Shown piece after piece: positions 35,576 through 45,125 of a DNA stretch of 64,000 bases. Location of the stretch: contig CAZPHD010000001.1 in assembly GCA_964586225.1 (NCBI GenBank), positions 1 to 64,000 on the forward strand, in the 5' to 3' direction. Position numbers and translations under genes: made by a program. Origin of the DNA: JANJUB01 sp964586225 (GTDB lineage: Bacteria; Armatimonadota; Fimbriimonadia; Fimbriimonadales; Fimbriimonadaceae). The notes beneath the pieces were generated by a model. The model saw nothing but the letters and a program-made list of their open reading frames with translations. It was not told where the DNA came from and ran no database searches. Every line of letters begins with the position of its first letter. Positions within the stretch are counted from its first letter, which is position 1.

Positions 35576-36637
35576 GTGCCGGGATTGGGTTCACCATTGA
35601 TCTTGGATGGCGCGACCGGCGAGGGCGGAGGGACGCTGATCCGTACCGCTTTGGCGATGTCATCGCTCACACAGCAGCCGTTTCGGCTCACCAATGCGCG
35701 CGGTGCCAAAGCCCGTCCTGGATTGCTGAATGAGGACCTGACCGTGCTCCGGGCCCTCGCCCTTTCGTGCCACGCCGAGGTGGTTGGAGCGGAGGTCGGA
35801 TCGACACAGTTCAGTTTTCTGCCCACCCGCGCGCCGCGGGCATTGAATGAGCGCCTTGAACCTCTCGCTGACTCCTCGGGCCGTGCCCACGCGAATGCGA
35901 ACGTAGTGCTGAGCTCGCTTGCTCCCGTATTGGCACGCACCGGGGGTTACTCAACGCTCTTTGCCGTTGGGGAGACCTTTGGCCGCCACGTTCTCGGGTT
36001 TGATTCGTTTGCCCAGGTAACGCTAACGGCTTGGCGTCGCCAAGGGCTCTGCGCGTTTGCCGATATGCCCAGCGCTGGCTTTGGACTGGGCTCCCGGGGA
36101 GAGGTGGCACTGGAGGTCGAGCCCAGTGTCCTTCAGGGTCTGGAGTGGCATGATCGGGGCAAGTTGCGAAGCGTCCATGGGCTGGTGACAACCGCCGAAC
36201 TGCCGGAATCGGTGAGTGCGCGCGGCGTCGAGCACTTGGACCGCCTTGGTCACAGCTCGGGCTTGCCGATCGAGTGTGAGGCGAACCCACTTCGCGCTAA
36301 AACGCCGGGTGCCCAAGTCACGGTCTGGGCAGAGTTTGATCGCGGTTTGGCTGGCTTTGCAGCGTACGGGCAGCGCGGGGTGAGGATCGAAACCATTGCC
36401 CAACAAGCCATCGATGCGCTGCTGAACTGGCAAGCCTCCGACGCCACGGTCGACGATCACCTTGCCGACCAGATCCTCATCAATGCGGTGATGAGCGAAG
36501 ACGCCTCGGTGTTTCGTGTGCAGCAACTGACACCAAGACTCCTCACGATGGTTTGGGTGGTGAAGCAATTCTTGCCCATCCACGTGACGGTCAAGGGATC
36601 AGAGGGCAAACCAGGTACGATCACGATCCGACGATAA
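35576..36637 (+). CDS. RtcA-like RNA 3'-phosphate cyclase homologue lacking the active-site histidine
   Basis: The 353 residues (GTG start) follow RtcA throughout: LDGATGEGGGTLIRTALAMS, GAKARPGLLNED, SAGFGLGSRGEVALEV, HLADQILINAV and a final FLPIHVTVKGSEG. RtcA forms a covalent His-AMP at H309 (Escherichia coli), within VAHPSCHLLTN. The aligned stretch here, without gaps, is VQQLTPRLLTM, so Arg321 (codon AGA) replaces the nucleophile and Met replaces the Asn. Eukaryotic Rcl1, which lacks cyclase activity, also lost this His. Cyclisation is therefore unlikely. No rtcB or rtcR is nearby. Confidence 0.85.
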   Translation: MPGLGSPLILDGATGEGGGTLIRTALAMSSLTQQPFRLTNARGAKARPGLLNEDLTVLRALALSCHAEVVGAEVGSTQFSFLPTRAPRALNERLEPLADSSGRAHANANVVLSSLAPVLARTGGYSTLFAVGETFGRHVLGFDSFAQVTLTAWRRQGLCAFADMPSAGFGLGSRGEVALEVEPSVLQGLEWHDRGKLRSVHGLVTTAELPESVSARGVEHLDRLGHSSGLPIECEANPLRAKTPGAQVTVWAEFDRGLAGFAAYGQRGVRIETIAQQAIDALLNWQASDATVDDHLADQILINAVMSEDASVFRVQQLTPRLLTMVWVVKQFLPIHVTVKGSEGKPGTITIRR

Positions 36638-36759
36638 ATTGGCGGGAACCCCCAAGCCAAATTGTCATTCAAAAACTGGTAACGACGCGCGTGATGACGT
36701 CCGAAACCCGGCGAACATGGGGCAGGGATACGGCGTCAGAACAGATAGTCCGGTTTCGT

Positions 36760-36780
36760 CTTGGCATGATCATTGCCAAG
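36760..36780 (+). promoter_or_regulatory. Inverted repeat upstream of the sigma factor
   Basis: Arms CTTGGCA (36760-36766) and TGCCAAG (36774-36780) surround a 7-nt spacer TGATCAT. The dyad ends 26 nt before the ATG and overlaps the likely leader, suggesting an operator. Confidence 0.45.
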
Positions 36781-36805
36781 TGTGAGCAAAGGAGCTTGCA
36801 GAACG

Positions 36806-37666
36806 ATGGTGGACAAAGCACCGATGATGGACTCAGAAGACGGGATTCCCAGCTACCTGGGAAGGCTCACTCAAGCTCCGTTGCTGTCTGCGCAGCAGGA
36901 GGAAGAGTTGACACGCCGCATTCAGAACGGCGATGCGGAGGCGCGCCAACGTCTCATTGAGTGCAACATGAGGCTGGTGATCAACATCGCTCGTTCGTAT
37001 CGGTGCAAGGCGGTCCCGCTTGAGGATCTCATTCAAGAAGGCGCGATTGGTCTGATGCAGGCTGCTGAGCGCTTTGATCCGTCGCGTGGCTTCCGATTCT
37101 CCACCTATGCAACTCACTGGATTCGCCAAGCGATTGGGCGCGCGATTGATAGCAAGGCCAAGGCGATCCGCGTTCCTGCTCACATAAACCAGGCACTTCG
37201 GCGAGTTGAGCGAGAACGGGTGAGACTCCTCCACGAAATGGGTCACGAGCCTAGCCTCGATCAGCTTGCGGCCGCCCTGGGGATTACGTCGCGTAAGTTG
37301 GTCTCAATTCTGCATTCGTCCCAAGATATGCTGAGCCTAGACGCCAGCATGGGAGAAGCCGGTGCGACCCTTGGCGGCCTCATTCGCGACGAACGCGAGA
37401 CCAGCGACCCCGAGTCCAAGCTCCTGAACGACGTGGTCTCCGATGAACTGCGTGAGGTCATCTCCGAACTCACCGATCGCGAGCAGCGCGTCATGAAGAT
37501 GCGTCTAAGCCTAGACGACGGAAGGGCCCAACCGATCCTGCAAGAAGAGGTCGCCCGCGAAATGAAGCTCTCGCGCGAACGCGTCCGACAGATTGAAATC
37601 CAGGCAATCAAGAAGCTACGCATTATCGCCCAGCAGAAGAAGCTCCGCGAGAGCTTTAGCAACTAG
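36806..37666 (+). CDS. RNA polymerase sigma-70 factor (RpoD/SigA-type, short)
   Basis: The start is ATG 36806, 11 nt after AAAGGAG; the frame also opens from a TTG at 36773. The 286 residues hold region 1.2 (IPSYLGRLTQAPLLS), region 2 (LIECNMRLVINIARSYRCKAVPLEDLIQEGAIGLMQ, then FSTYATHWIRQAIGRAI), region 3 and region 4 (REVISELTDREQRVMKMRL; MKLSRERVRQIEIQAIKKLR). The lack of region 1.1 and the short size fit an alternative group 2/3 sigma or a compact SigA. It overlaps the J-domain gene by 4 nt tail to tail. Confidence 0.92.
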   Translation: MVDKAPMMDSEDGIPSYLGRLTQAPLLSAQQEEELTRRIQNGDAEARQRLIECNMRLVINIARSYRCKAVPLEDLIQEGAIGLMQAAERFDPSRGFRFSTYATHWIRQAIGRAIDSKAKAIRVPAHINQALRRVERERVRLLHEMGHEPSLDQLAAALGITSRKLVSILHSSQDMLSLDASMGEAGATLGGLIRDERETSDPESKLLNDVVSDELREVISELTDREQRVMKMRLSLDDGRAQPILQEEVAREMKLSRERVRQIEIQAIKKLRIIAQQKKLRESFSN

Positions 37667-38736
37667 CCCGGCGTCGTGCGAAGCGCATCGGCGGTGGCCC
37701 AGCCGGCGATTGCACCCAGGTAGATCAGGTTGCCACCCCAGAGGAGCACCGAGAGCGGGTTTAACATAGGCGACACCTGCGCCGCGAGAAACGCCATCAT
37801 GATGACCACGACGGTGGCCCCGATCAGACGGTTCATTGAGGGCGAAAACGACCGTTGGGTCAGGGCAATGAGCCCGTATAGCGCCGCCGCGCCCCAGAAG
37901 AAGACGAGAGCGATCAACGACAGCCCTAGCAGCGGCGATACTCGACCGGTCGAAGTCCCCGCGAAGCCTTGAAACCGATCCACGACGTTGCCGATGGAAT
38001 ACGCTGCCCCTGTGACTACTCCCGAAAGGAACAGCATGACCAAGGCTCCAAGGGAGAGGCCGATGGGGCCCAGAGGTCGCTCGCGCGCAAGTGCGATGTA
38101 ACAGCAGGCCACGACGCATAAGGAACCAGCCACCAACACGGCGCGAGATTGGGCGGTTGCGCCCACGGCCGCCGGTACGCCCGGCGCGGCGCGACCCAAC
38201 ATCTCTTCATAACGTTGCTGATAGAGCGGATTTCTCGGATCCATTTGGGCAGCATGCGCATACATGTTCGCCGCGTGGTTGATCTCGCCACGGGCACGTG
38301 CGATGTCGCCGAGTATCGCGTAGGCCATGGATTCGCGAGGGTGGGAATCTAGGATCGTGTACGCAAGCTGTTCGGCCTCCTCAAAGCGCCCGCGACTGAA
38401 CAAAACCGCGAGGCGAGGAAGATCGGCATGGCCGCGAGTTGGACGCGGGCTTGCCGTGGGAGCGGTTTCCGTGGCGACCTTGGCGCGCTGGGCGGCTCGC
38501 GCCTCACGCTCTCGCTCAAGGACGAGTGATTGATCATAGAGCCGTCGTTGCTCGGGATCACTGACGATCTGGTACGCCTCCGTGATGCGTGTGAACTTCG
38601 CGGCAGCGTCGGGTGCTTTGGATCGGTCAGGGTGATGAAGCAAGACGAGCTTGCGGTACGCCGAACGGATTTCGGCGGCCGATGCCTTGGGGCCAACCCC
38701 CAACGTCTCATAGTGAGTGGATGCCACGCCTATCAA
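37663..38736 (-). CDS. J-domain membrane protein
   Basis: The 357 residues have an N-terminal J domain (about 8-70) with HPD at 35-37, a charged linker, a TPR-like helical part (about 105-185: EEAEQLAYTILDSHPRESMAYAILGDIARARG) and five or so membrane helices from about 195. J domains stimulate DnaK ATPase; the membrane tail would recruit DnaK to the inner membrane. It has no G/F or zinc region, so it is not DnaJ itself. It lies 14 nt after the MFS gene. Confidence 0.82.
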   Translation of the reverse strand: MIGVASTHYETLGVGPKASAAEIRSAYRKLVLLHHPDRSKAPDAAAKFTRITEAYQIVSDPEQRRLYDQSLVLEREREARAAQRAKVATETAPTASPRPTRGHADLPRLAVLFSRGRFEEAEQLAYTILDSHPRESMAYAILGDIARARGEINHAANMYAHAAQMDPRNPLYQQRYEEMLGRAAPGVPAAVGATAQSRAVLVAGSLCVVACCYIALARERPLGPIGLSLGALVMLFLSGVVTGAAYSIGNVVDRFQGFAGTSTGRVSPLLGLSLIALVFFWGAAALYGLIALTQRSFSPSMNRLIGATVVVIMMAFLAAQVSPMLNPLSVLLWGGNLIYLGAIAGWATADALRTTPG

Positions 38737-38750
38737 GCATTGTAGGCAAT

Positions 38751-39899
38751 TCAGCTTGGCTTTGCAGGTTTGGCCTCAATGCGATTGGCCCAGAGTCCTG
38801 CGACAAGGGACACCGAACCTGCGAGGACATACGGAGCGGCGAGATACCAGGTGAAGAGGACACCGCCGAGCGACGGCCCAACTAAAAAGACTAAGTTGCG
38901 TGCCGATTGAAGTAGCCCGAACATTTCTCCCTGGCGGCCCTCCGGGGTTCCTTCTGAGGCCAGCGTGTTGAGGGACGGGTCGGTTAGGCCCTTGCCAATA
39001 GCGTAGAGCGAGCAGGCGACGAGCAGAAGACCGAGACTGGGAACGAACGGTGTAGCGATTAAGCCCGTTGCCTGGAGCCCATATCCGACTCGGAGCACGA
39101 TCCGGTGGCCGTGTCGGCGGATAAGCCGGGCAAAGAAGAATCCCTGTAATGCCAACCCGAGCAACATCTCGAGCATCAGGATGGGGCCAAAAGCGGCCTG
39201 CCCAAGATGGAATCGATCCCATAGCAGCTGCGCGAACGTTCCTTCGAGGGTCGCGAGGGCGAACCAACTTATCGTGGCGAGGATGAAGAGTGGCCTCAGG
39301 TTGGGCAAGTCGCGAATCAGCTGGAGGGTACCACGGCTCGGCGGTTCTCCCGTCCGTGGAATTGGTGCGCTGGGCAACCCAAGGCAGAGGGCCAGCGTTG
39401 CACATCCCGACAACCCAACGCCGATCCATCCTAGCGATCGCGACCCGAAGTGCTCGGCAATCCACCCACCCCCGGAGTAACCCATGATCAGTCCAAGGTT
39501 GATGGCGGCACTGAAGTGGCCGATGATTCTGGCTCGCTGGTCGCCGCTGGCACCATCAATGAGGCTGGCCTGAATCACTGGTACGTTGGCGGCTGCGAGC
39601 CCAGCGAACACGCGGCTCACGGCAATCCCAATGAGACTCGGCTCAACCGCGTAGATCATCATCGAACCTGCCGATAGAGCGGTGCAGACGATTGCGACTG
39701 GCCGGCGACCTATACGGTCGCTTAGAGCGCCCCATTTGGGCGCGGTGATGATCTGGAACAGGAAGTAGCTCGAGAGGATCAGGCCAACCAAAACAGGTGA
39801 TGCGCTATAGGCACGAGCGCGTAGCGCGATATCGGTGAACGCCATGCCAAAGGCGGCTAAGTCAAGCGCAACCGCCGCCAAGACGAGTGCGTATCTCAC
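38751..39899 (-). CDS. Major facilitator superfamily transporter (TetA-like)
   Basis: The 382 residues have 12 predicted helices. The MFS motif A appears as WGALSDRIGRRPV between helices 2 and 3. FAGLAAANVPVIQASLIDGAS and GYSGGGWIAEHFGSRSLGW match the drug:H+ antiporter-1 group. Substrate is unknown. The ATG overlaps the preceding lipoprotein stop by 4 nt. Confidence 0.85.
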   Translation of the reverse strand: MRYALVLAAVALDLAAFGMAFTDIALRARAYSASPVLVGLILSSYFLFQIITAPKWGALSDRIGRRPVAIVCTALSAGSMMIYAVEPSLIGIAVSRVFAGLAAANVPVIQASLIDGASGDQRARIIGHFSAAINLGLIMGYSGGGWIAEHFGSRSLGWIGVGLSGCATLALCLGLPSAPIPRTGEPPSRGTLQLIRDLPNLRPLFILATISWFALATLEGTFAQLLWDRFHLGQAAFGPILMLEMLLGLALQGFFFARLIRRHGHRIVLRVGYGLQATGLIATPFVPSLGLLLVACSLYAIGKGLTDPSLNTLASEGTPEGRQGEMFGLLQSARNLVFLVGPSLGGVLFTWYLAAPYVLAGSVSLVAGLWANRIEAKPAKPS

Positions 39900-40474
39900 G
39901 GCCCCGTGAGGTAGTCCATCTCCACGTCAAAGCGCCCGACACCGTCCGTTCCTTGCCGAGTGCGCTGAACTTGATTCAGGATACCGACGCCCGGCGCATA
40001 CCAGGATTGAATCTCCAACTCTTGACTTGGGAGTTGAATAAGAAGGATCGTCTTGATCGCTCGGTGTTTCTTACCCTCGCGAGTGAGCGGAACCGGCTCC
40101 TGGCTGAGCGTCGCTCGGGCGGCAAAGGTTCGACCCTGCGCATACATGCGCCCTTCCCACTGCTCGGTGTACTTCTGCTCAATTGAGTTGAGGAGCGGAA
40201 GGGGCGGTTGGAATCGCGAGTTGCCCAGCACTGTGGCGACCAATCTTTCGCCCTTCCAGGTCATTCGGCTGATGCCCATCGGGCTGGTCAGTTCATAGCC
40301 GGTCTTGCCGGCCACCGGAATCTCGCGGGTGACCTTGACGGAGGCCACGGTCTCGGGGAGCCCGGTCTTGACCCCATAGCTCCACTCATTGCCCACGCGA
40401 AGCGGCATGAGCTTGTCGTCAGCTCCGCAACCGGCCAGCACAAGAACGACCGGCACCAGTCCCGCCCACTTCAT
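39896..40474 (-). CDS. Lipoprotein of unknown function
   Basis: MKWAGLVPVVLVLAGC (40474) is a clear lipobox start overlapping the pcrA stop by 4 nt; the longer frame to 40645 is an artefact of reading into pcrA. The 192-residue product is beta-rich (GNEWSYGVKT; VKVTREIPVAGKTGYELTSP; IQSWYAPGVGILNQVQRT), like small outer-membrane-attached lipoproteins that report on a hydrophobic ligand. I do not recognise a family. Confidence 0.7.
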   Translation of the reverse strand: MKWAGLVPVVLVLAGCGADDKLMPLRVGNEWSYGVKTGLPETVASVKVTREIPVAGKTGYELTSPMGISRMTWKGERLVATVLGNSRFQPPLPLLNSIEQKYTEQWEGRMYAQGRTFAARATLSQEPVPLTREGKKHRAIKTILLIQLPSQELEIQSWYAPGVGILNQVQRTRQGTDGVGRFDVEMDYLTGP

Positions 40475-42702
40475 TCCACCGGCTCCAGTTTTGCCATTTT
40501 CTGCAATAGCTTCTTGACGCCAATAACGCCTGGGAAGGCAACAACAACTTCCGAATCTTCGTTTACCGGATTGCACGCAACCACGACGCCCATGCCGAAC
40601 TTGACGTGCCGGACCTTTTGCCCGACTTGGAAAGCGGGTGCCCAAACGGCTGCCTTGGGGCGGTTTACGGCGGCGGCTGGGTTTGCGGGCGCGGGCGCAT
40701 TGTTGCGGATGACGTTGTAGCGTCCCGAGCGTTGGGCAACCACCGCCATTTCACCCGCCGAGGGCCCTGAACCGCGTTCGTCAAGATACTCGGTCGGAAT
40801 GTCATCCAGAAACCGCGAGCGCGCGTTGAAGTTGGGATTGCCATAGACCGCCCGGCGATGCGCGTGAAAGAGATGAAGTTCCTCCCGGGCTCGCGTCATG
40901 CCAACGTAGGCCAGACGTCGTTCTTCCTCCAGTTCGCGATCTGAGGTAAGCGATCGCGAATGTGGAAACACCCCTTCCTCCATGCCGGCGAGAAAGACCA
41001 CCGGAAACTCCAGCCCCTTGGCTGAGTGTAGGGTCATCAGCGTCACGCTATTGCCGCCCTCCTCCATCGAGTCTACGTCGGCGACGAGTGCCGCTGACTC
41101 CAAGAAGTCGGCTAAGTTCGGACTGTCGGCGCTCTCGTCATACTCGGTGGTGACCGAAATCAACTCCTGGAGGTTCTCTAGCCTCGCGAACGACTCTTCG
41201 CTACGCTCGGATTTGAGCATATCGAGGTAGCCCGACGCCTGCATGATGTGCTTGAGCACCGGCGTCACCGGGCCTTGTTCGGCGAGTTCGCGGGCTTCCT
41301 CCAGCATCGCCAAGAAAGCGCGCATCGCTCCGGCGGCCTTCTTCGGGATCTGGCTCTGCATTTCCTGATCCGCGACGGCGAAGGATAGGGGCAGCGAACG
41401 AGCCGTGGACCACTGGTCGAGCAGTTGGAGCGACGTCGCGCCAATCCCGCGGGTGGGAACGTTGATCACGCGTCGCATGCTCACGTCGTCCTGCACGTTG
41501 TACACGAGCCGTAGGTAGGACAGCATGTCTTTGATTTCCTTCCGCTCGTAGAAGCGCTGTCCCCCGACGAGGGTGTGAGGAATCCGCATGGTCAGGAAGG
41601 CCTCTTCCATCACGCGGCTCTGGGCGTTGGTTCGGTAGAGGACGGCATAGTCGCGATAGGCACGGCGGCCCAGACGGACATCGTCGAGCACCCTCTGCGC
41701 GATCATCATCGCTTCATCGCGCTCGGTTCCGGCTTGGGTTAGCGTCACCGGAACGCCCTCCGAGTTGTCTGTCCACATCTTCTTGTCGGCGCGACCGCGG
41801 TTGTGCCGAATGACCTCGTGGGCAACTTTCAGGATGGTCTGTGTGGAGCGGTAGTTGCGCTCAAGCTTGATCGTGCGGGCATCGGGATGGTCGCTATTGA
41901 ACCGAAGCAGCAGTGAGACATCCGCCCCCCGCCACGCATAGATAGACTGGTCGTCGTCGCCCACGACGACGATGTTGCGGTGCTTCTGGGACAGCAGGTC
42001 AACCCAGCGATACTGGGCGAAGTTCACGTCTTGATACTCGTCCACCAGAACATGCAGGAACCGCTCTTGATACTTTTCAAGCACGTCGGGTCGTTGCTCG
42101 AACAGTCGCACCCCGTAGAACAGGAGATCGTCGAAGTCAAGGGCATTGGCCTTGCGGAGCAGGGATTGATACGTCGCGTAGGCTTCGGCACCGATCTGCT
42201 CGACAAACCCGGTGGCTTCTTCCTTGGCCTTTTCGGGTGACCACAGTTTCTCCTTGGCCGACGAGATTTCATTGAGGATAGCGCGCGGTTGGAGTGTGCG
42301 GTCCTCGTCCCAGTTCTTGGCCTTCAGGACTTCCTTGATCAGCGACATCTGGTCGCTGTCGTCGTAAATGACGAAGTTGTTCTCAAGTCCGATGGCGCGG
42401 CCGTCGATGCGCAGGAGCCGGCTGCAGAGCGAGTGGAAGGTGCCCATCCAGAGGTGGCGCGCAGTTTCTCCGGCCATCGCTTCGATGCGCTCTCGCATCT
42501 CGCGGGCCGCTTTGTTCGTGAACGTCACCGCGAGAATTCTCGAGGGCGAGAGGCCCTCTTCGAGCAGCTTAGCGATCCGACTGGTGATCACCCTGGTCTT
42601 GCCGGATCCGGCTCCGGCAAACACGAGAAGCGGACCGCCACGATGGAGCACGGCCTCTAACTGCTCTGGATTCAGATCGTGCTCGGCGGAAACGGGTGAC
42701 AT
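40471..42702 (-). CDS. pcrA: ATP-dependent DNA helicase PcrA/UvrD
   Basis: The 743 residues carry all superfamily 1A motifs: Q motif LNPEQLEAVLHRGGP, Walker A GAGSGKT, motif II VDEYQDVN, GDDDQSIYAWRGA, KLERNYRSTQ, VTLMTLHSAKGLEFPVVF and VGMTRAREEL. A short C-terminal Tudor-like segment (GQKVRHVKFGMGVVVACN) binds RNA polymerase in PcrA. It unwinds DNA in repair and removes RecA or polymerase. It begins the operon with a lipoprotein, MFS carrier and J-domain protein. Confidence 0.96.
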   Translation of the reverse strand: MSPVSAEHDLNPEQLEAVLHRGGPLLVFAGAGSGKTRVITSRIAKLLEEGLSPSRILAVTFTNKAAREMRERIEAMAGETARHLWMGTFHSLCSRLLRIDGRAIGLENNFVIYDDSDQMSLIKEVLKAKNWDEDRTLQPRAILNEISSAKEKLWSPEKAKEEATGFVEQIGAEAYATYQSLLRKANALDFDDLLFYGVRLFEQRPDVLEKYQERFLHVLVDEYQDVNFAQYRWVDLLSQKHRNIVVVGDDDQSIYAWRGADVSLLLRFNSDHPDARTIKLERNYRSTQTILKVAHEVIRHNRGRADKKMWTDNSEGVPVTLTQAGTERDEAMMIAQRVLDDVRLGRRAYRDYAVLYRTNAQSRVMEEAFLTMRIPHTLVGGQRFYERKEIKDMLSYLRLVYNVQDDVSMRRVINVPTRGIGATSLQLLDQWSTARSLPLSFAVADQEMQSQIPKKAAGAMRAFLAMLEEARELAEQGPVTPVLKHIMQASGYLDMLKSERSEESFARLENLQELISVTTEYDESADSPNLADFLESAALVADVDSMEEGGNSVTLMTLHSAKGLEFPVVFLAGMEEGVFPHSRSLTSDRELEEERRLAYVGMTRAREELHLFHAHRRAVYGNPNFNARSRFLDDIPTEYLDERGSGPSAGEMAVVAQRSGRYNVIRNNAPAPANPAAAVNRPKAAVWAPAFQVGQKVRHVKFGMGVVVACNPVNEDSEVVVAFPGVIGVKKLLQKMAKLEPVE

Positions 42703-42823
42703 GTGTCTAGCACTTTACCCAAGGGGATGCAAATTCATCGCGGCGTCGTGTAACGAATCCCCTCCCAAACTGCGTCATAATGCGTATCAGCCGTGGCTTG
42801 GCCGCGGTGTGGAGGCTTTTGGC

Positions 42824-44287
42824 ATGAAGAGAGCCCTTGGGACCATTCTCATCGGGGTTGCGGCCGTGACCGCATTGGCGCAGCAGACGTCGTTTACCAT
42901 CGTGCGTCCGGCGGACGGCTCTAAGGTTCGGGAGACCATCAAATTGCTCTTCCCGAAGGAGAGCATTCCCCCTACCGGCTATGTCGGCATTTACATCGGC
43001 GGCAAGTTCGTTGAGGCCGTGGTGCCCGCACCTAGCGCGAACTATCGCTACTACGACATCGATACGAAGGCGCGCGGGATCCAAGATGGTCCGCTCACGA
43101 TCGAGGCCGTCCTTTACGTTGACTTTGGCGATCGAACTCGGGTGATTGATCGGTCAAGCATTCAGGTGATGGTCGGCAATTCGGACAACATCACCGTTCC
43201 CGCCAATGGTTTTGATCTGGGATACAAGTTCCGCCCCGGCACGAAGTGGGTGTACAACCTCAAGCAGCGCGTCGCCGTTAGCAACCTGAGCGAGGCGATG
43301 TCGCGTAGCACGAGCCGACAATCGTTGCTCGCGGGGGCCGACGTTGAGAACATCCGATTGCTGTATGCGGTTGATGACGCCTACGCCGGCGGTGATGGTC
43401 TGGTCCGAATCCAGGCGCTCCCCGAAAAGGGCAAGCACACGCTGACGCTGACGACCGAAGATTCCGAGAACGCGCGAACGTTCCAAGACTACGAAGTCCA
43501 TCCGGTCTACATGCGCGTCAGCAAGACGGGCCACGAAGTGTTTGGCAGCGTGCCGCGCTACTTCCCGCTCGATGGAACGGCGGGCGAAGGCTTCCGAACG
43601 GACCTCTTTGTTCCGTACCCGCTTCCCACCCTTCCGAAGAACCGTGTTCGCCCCGGCGAGCCGTTCGTAGGCGGCGTGGTGCAGATTGGCGATTTCGACT
43701 TGAACAAGATTCCGGATACCAAGTCGGTCGTGTCAAGTCTGCCGGTTCGCGGCGAGGTGGCAGGCATCGAATGGCAGAACGGCCATCCGTGCGTGAGAAT
43801 TCGCCACTCGCTCTCAGGACGCGATCCCCGAGCTGCCAGTGAGCAACAGGGCCGCGTTCGCAATGCCCAGAGCATCGAAGAAGACGTCTGGTTTGCGCTT
43901 GATCTCGGCACCGTCATCAAGATGGTGCGCACCTACACGATTGACGTTCGTGTGACGGCGGCCCCTGGTGGCGGCGGTGCCGGTGGTGGTGCAGGAACGG
44001 CTGGCGGTAACACTCCGACGGCCAGTGGTGCGGGCGGAAGCAGTTCCGGTGGTCGCGGCGCAACCGCTAACTGGTTCCTTCCCGACAAGGGCGGCAAGAA
44101 CTTCAAGCAGTTTGGCGGTGACTCGCCGATCGCCGGTGGTGCTGGACGGGGTGGTCAGGGTACAGGTGCCCCTGCTGCAGCTGGTGCAGGCGCAGGCGGA
44201 GCCGGCGGCGGTCGAACCGGTGGCGGCGGCGGAGCAACTCGTATCGTCCGCATGATGATCGAACAAGTGTTCGAGCTCGAGAAGTAG
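42824..44287 (+). CDS. Secreted protein with Gly/Ala-rich low-complexity segment, unknown function
   Basis: The start is ATG 42824 with GGAGG 8 nt upstream; the open frame back to 42368 runs into pcrA. The 487 residues show a signal peptide (cleaved near 19), an Ig-like beta domain (SFTIVRPADGSKVRETIKLLF), a central beta-rich part and, from about 383, a roughly 95-residue Gly/Ala/Ser/Thr linker broken by ATANWFLPDKGGKNFKQF. A final block (IVRMMIEQVFELEK) follows. It lies 6 nt before tatC. Confidence 0.65.
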   Translation: MKRALGTILIGVAAVTALAQQTSFTIVRPADGSKVRETIKLLFPKESIPPTGYVGIYIGGKFVEAVVPAPSANYRYYDIDTKARGIQDGPLTIEAVLYVDFGDRTRVIDRSSIQVMVGNSDNITVPANGFDLGYKFRPGTKWVYNLKQRVAVSNLSEAMSRSTSRQSLLAGADVENIRLLYAVDDAYAGGDGLVRIQALPEKGKHTLTLTTEDSENARTFQDYEVHPVYMRVSKTGHEVFGSVPRYFPLDGTAGEGFRTDLFVPYPLPTLPKNRVRPGEPFVGGVVQIGDFDLNKIPDTKSVVSSLPVRGEVAGIEWQNGHPCVRIRHSLSGRDPRAASEQQGRVRNAQSIEEDVWFALDLGTVIKMVRTYTIDVRVTAAPGGGGAGGGAGTAGGNTPTASGAGGSSSGGRGATANWFLPDKGGKNFKQFGGDSPIAGGAGRGGQGTGAPAAAGAGAGGAGGGRTGGGGGATRIVRMMIEQVFELEK

Positions 44288-44293
44288 AAACGA

Positions 44294-45124
44294 ATGCCCG
44301 TTGCTCGGAAGAGCCGGAGCCTCGCGCGGAAGCCCTCGGATCCCGAGGACTTCCGCGCTCCTTTGTCAGCTCACCTCGATGAACTCCGGGGACGGCTACT
44401 CCGCAGCATCACCGCCATCACGCTGGGCTGGGTCGTTGGGTGGTTTGCCGCTCAAGTGGTGAGCAACGCCTTGCTCGCCCGAGCCCTTGACGCTATCAAA
44501 CAAGGGGCTCCGGCGGGAGCTGCGGTCAATGTCTCCATTACCGACATCCCACAGGCCTTTATGGTTTTGCTCCGCTTGTCGTTCATGCTCGGGCTCATCA
44601 TGGCCCTCCCCTACGTCGTGACGCAAATCTGGGGGTTCATCGCGCCTGGGCTCAAGGAAAACGAGCGTCGCCCGGTGCGACAAGTGCTCCCTTTTTCGAT
44701 TGTGCTGTTCTTCCTGGGTGTGTACTTCTGCTGGCTCGTTCTGCCCGCAACCTACCAGTGGTTTGCCGGGTTCATGGACGTGTTTCCCGAAGCCGAGCTG
44801 AATCAGAACCCGGAGCAACTGATTATGTTCGCCTTGAAGATGATGGCGGCGTTTGGAATCTGCTTCCAACTCCCGCTGATCGTTTACGGGCTCGGTAAAG
44901 CCGGGATTCTCTCCCCAGAAACCCTCATGCAATACTGGCGCCAGGCCACCGTTTTCATCTTCTTTGTCGCGGCGGCGGTCACCCCCAGCCAAGACCCCAT
45001 CAGCATGCTCATGATGGCGCTCCCGTTGACGCTCCTATTCATCATCAGCGTCTATGCGGTCAAGCTGACCACCAAACCGCTCCCCGCGAAGGAAGAAGTG
45101 GTCGTGTTCGACGACGAGGAGTAG
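44294..45124 (+). CDS. tatC: Sec-independent protein translocase TatC
   Basis: The 276 residues have six membrane helices. The N-terminal amphipathic start includes LSAHLDELRGRLLRS (the conserved HLxELRxR twin-arginine-binding segment), then PYVVTQIWGFIAPGLKENERR and FAFGIxFQLP-like MMAAFGICFQLPL. TatC recognises RR signal peptides in the inner membrane; the phosphoesterase at 31.1 kb is a likely client. TatA is not in the window. An extended acidic C-tail (VVVFDDEE) is unusual. Confidence 0.95.
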   Translation: MPVARKSRSLARKPSDPEDFRAPLSAHLDELRGRLLRSITAITLGWVVGWFAAQVVSNALLARALDAIKQGAPAGAAVNVSITDIPQAFMVLLRLSFMLGLIMALPYVVTQIWGFIAPGLKENERRPVRQVLPFSIVLFFLGVYFCWLVLPATYQWFAGFMDVFPEAELNQNPEQLIMFALKMMAAFGICFQLPLIVYGLGKAGILSPETLMQYWRQATVFIFFVAAAVTPSQDPISMLMMALPLTLLFIISVYAVKLTTKPLPAKEEVVVFDDEE

Positions 45125-45125
45125 C

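Noticed and set aside
40475..40645. N-terminal extension of the 39.9 kb lipoprotein
   Set aside because: It reads pcrA in another frame; the lipobox start at 40474 is clear.
42368..42823. N-terminal extension of the Gly-rich secreted protein
   Set aside because: It lies antisense to pcrA; the signal peptide and GGAGG site define the start at 42824.
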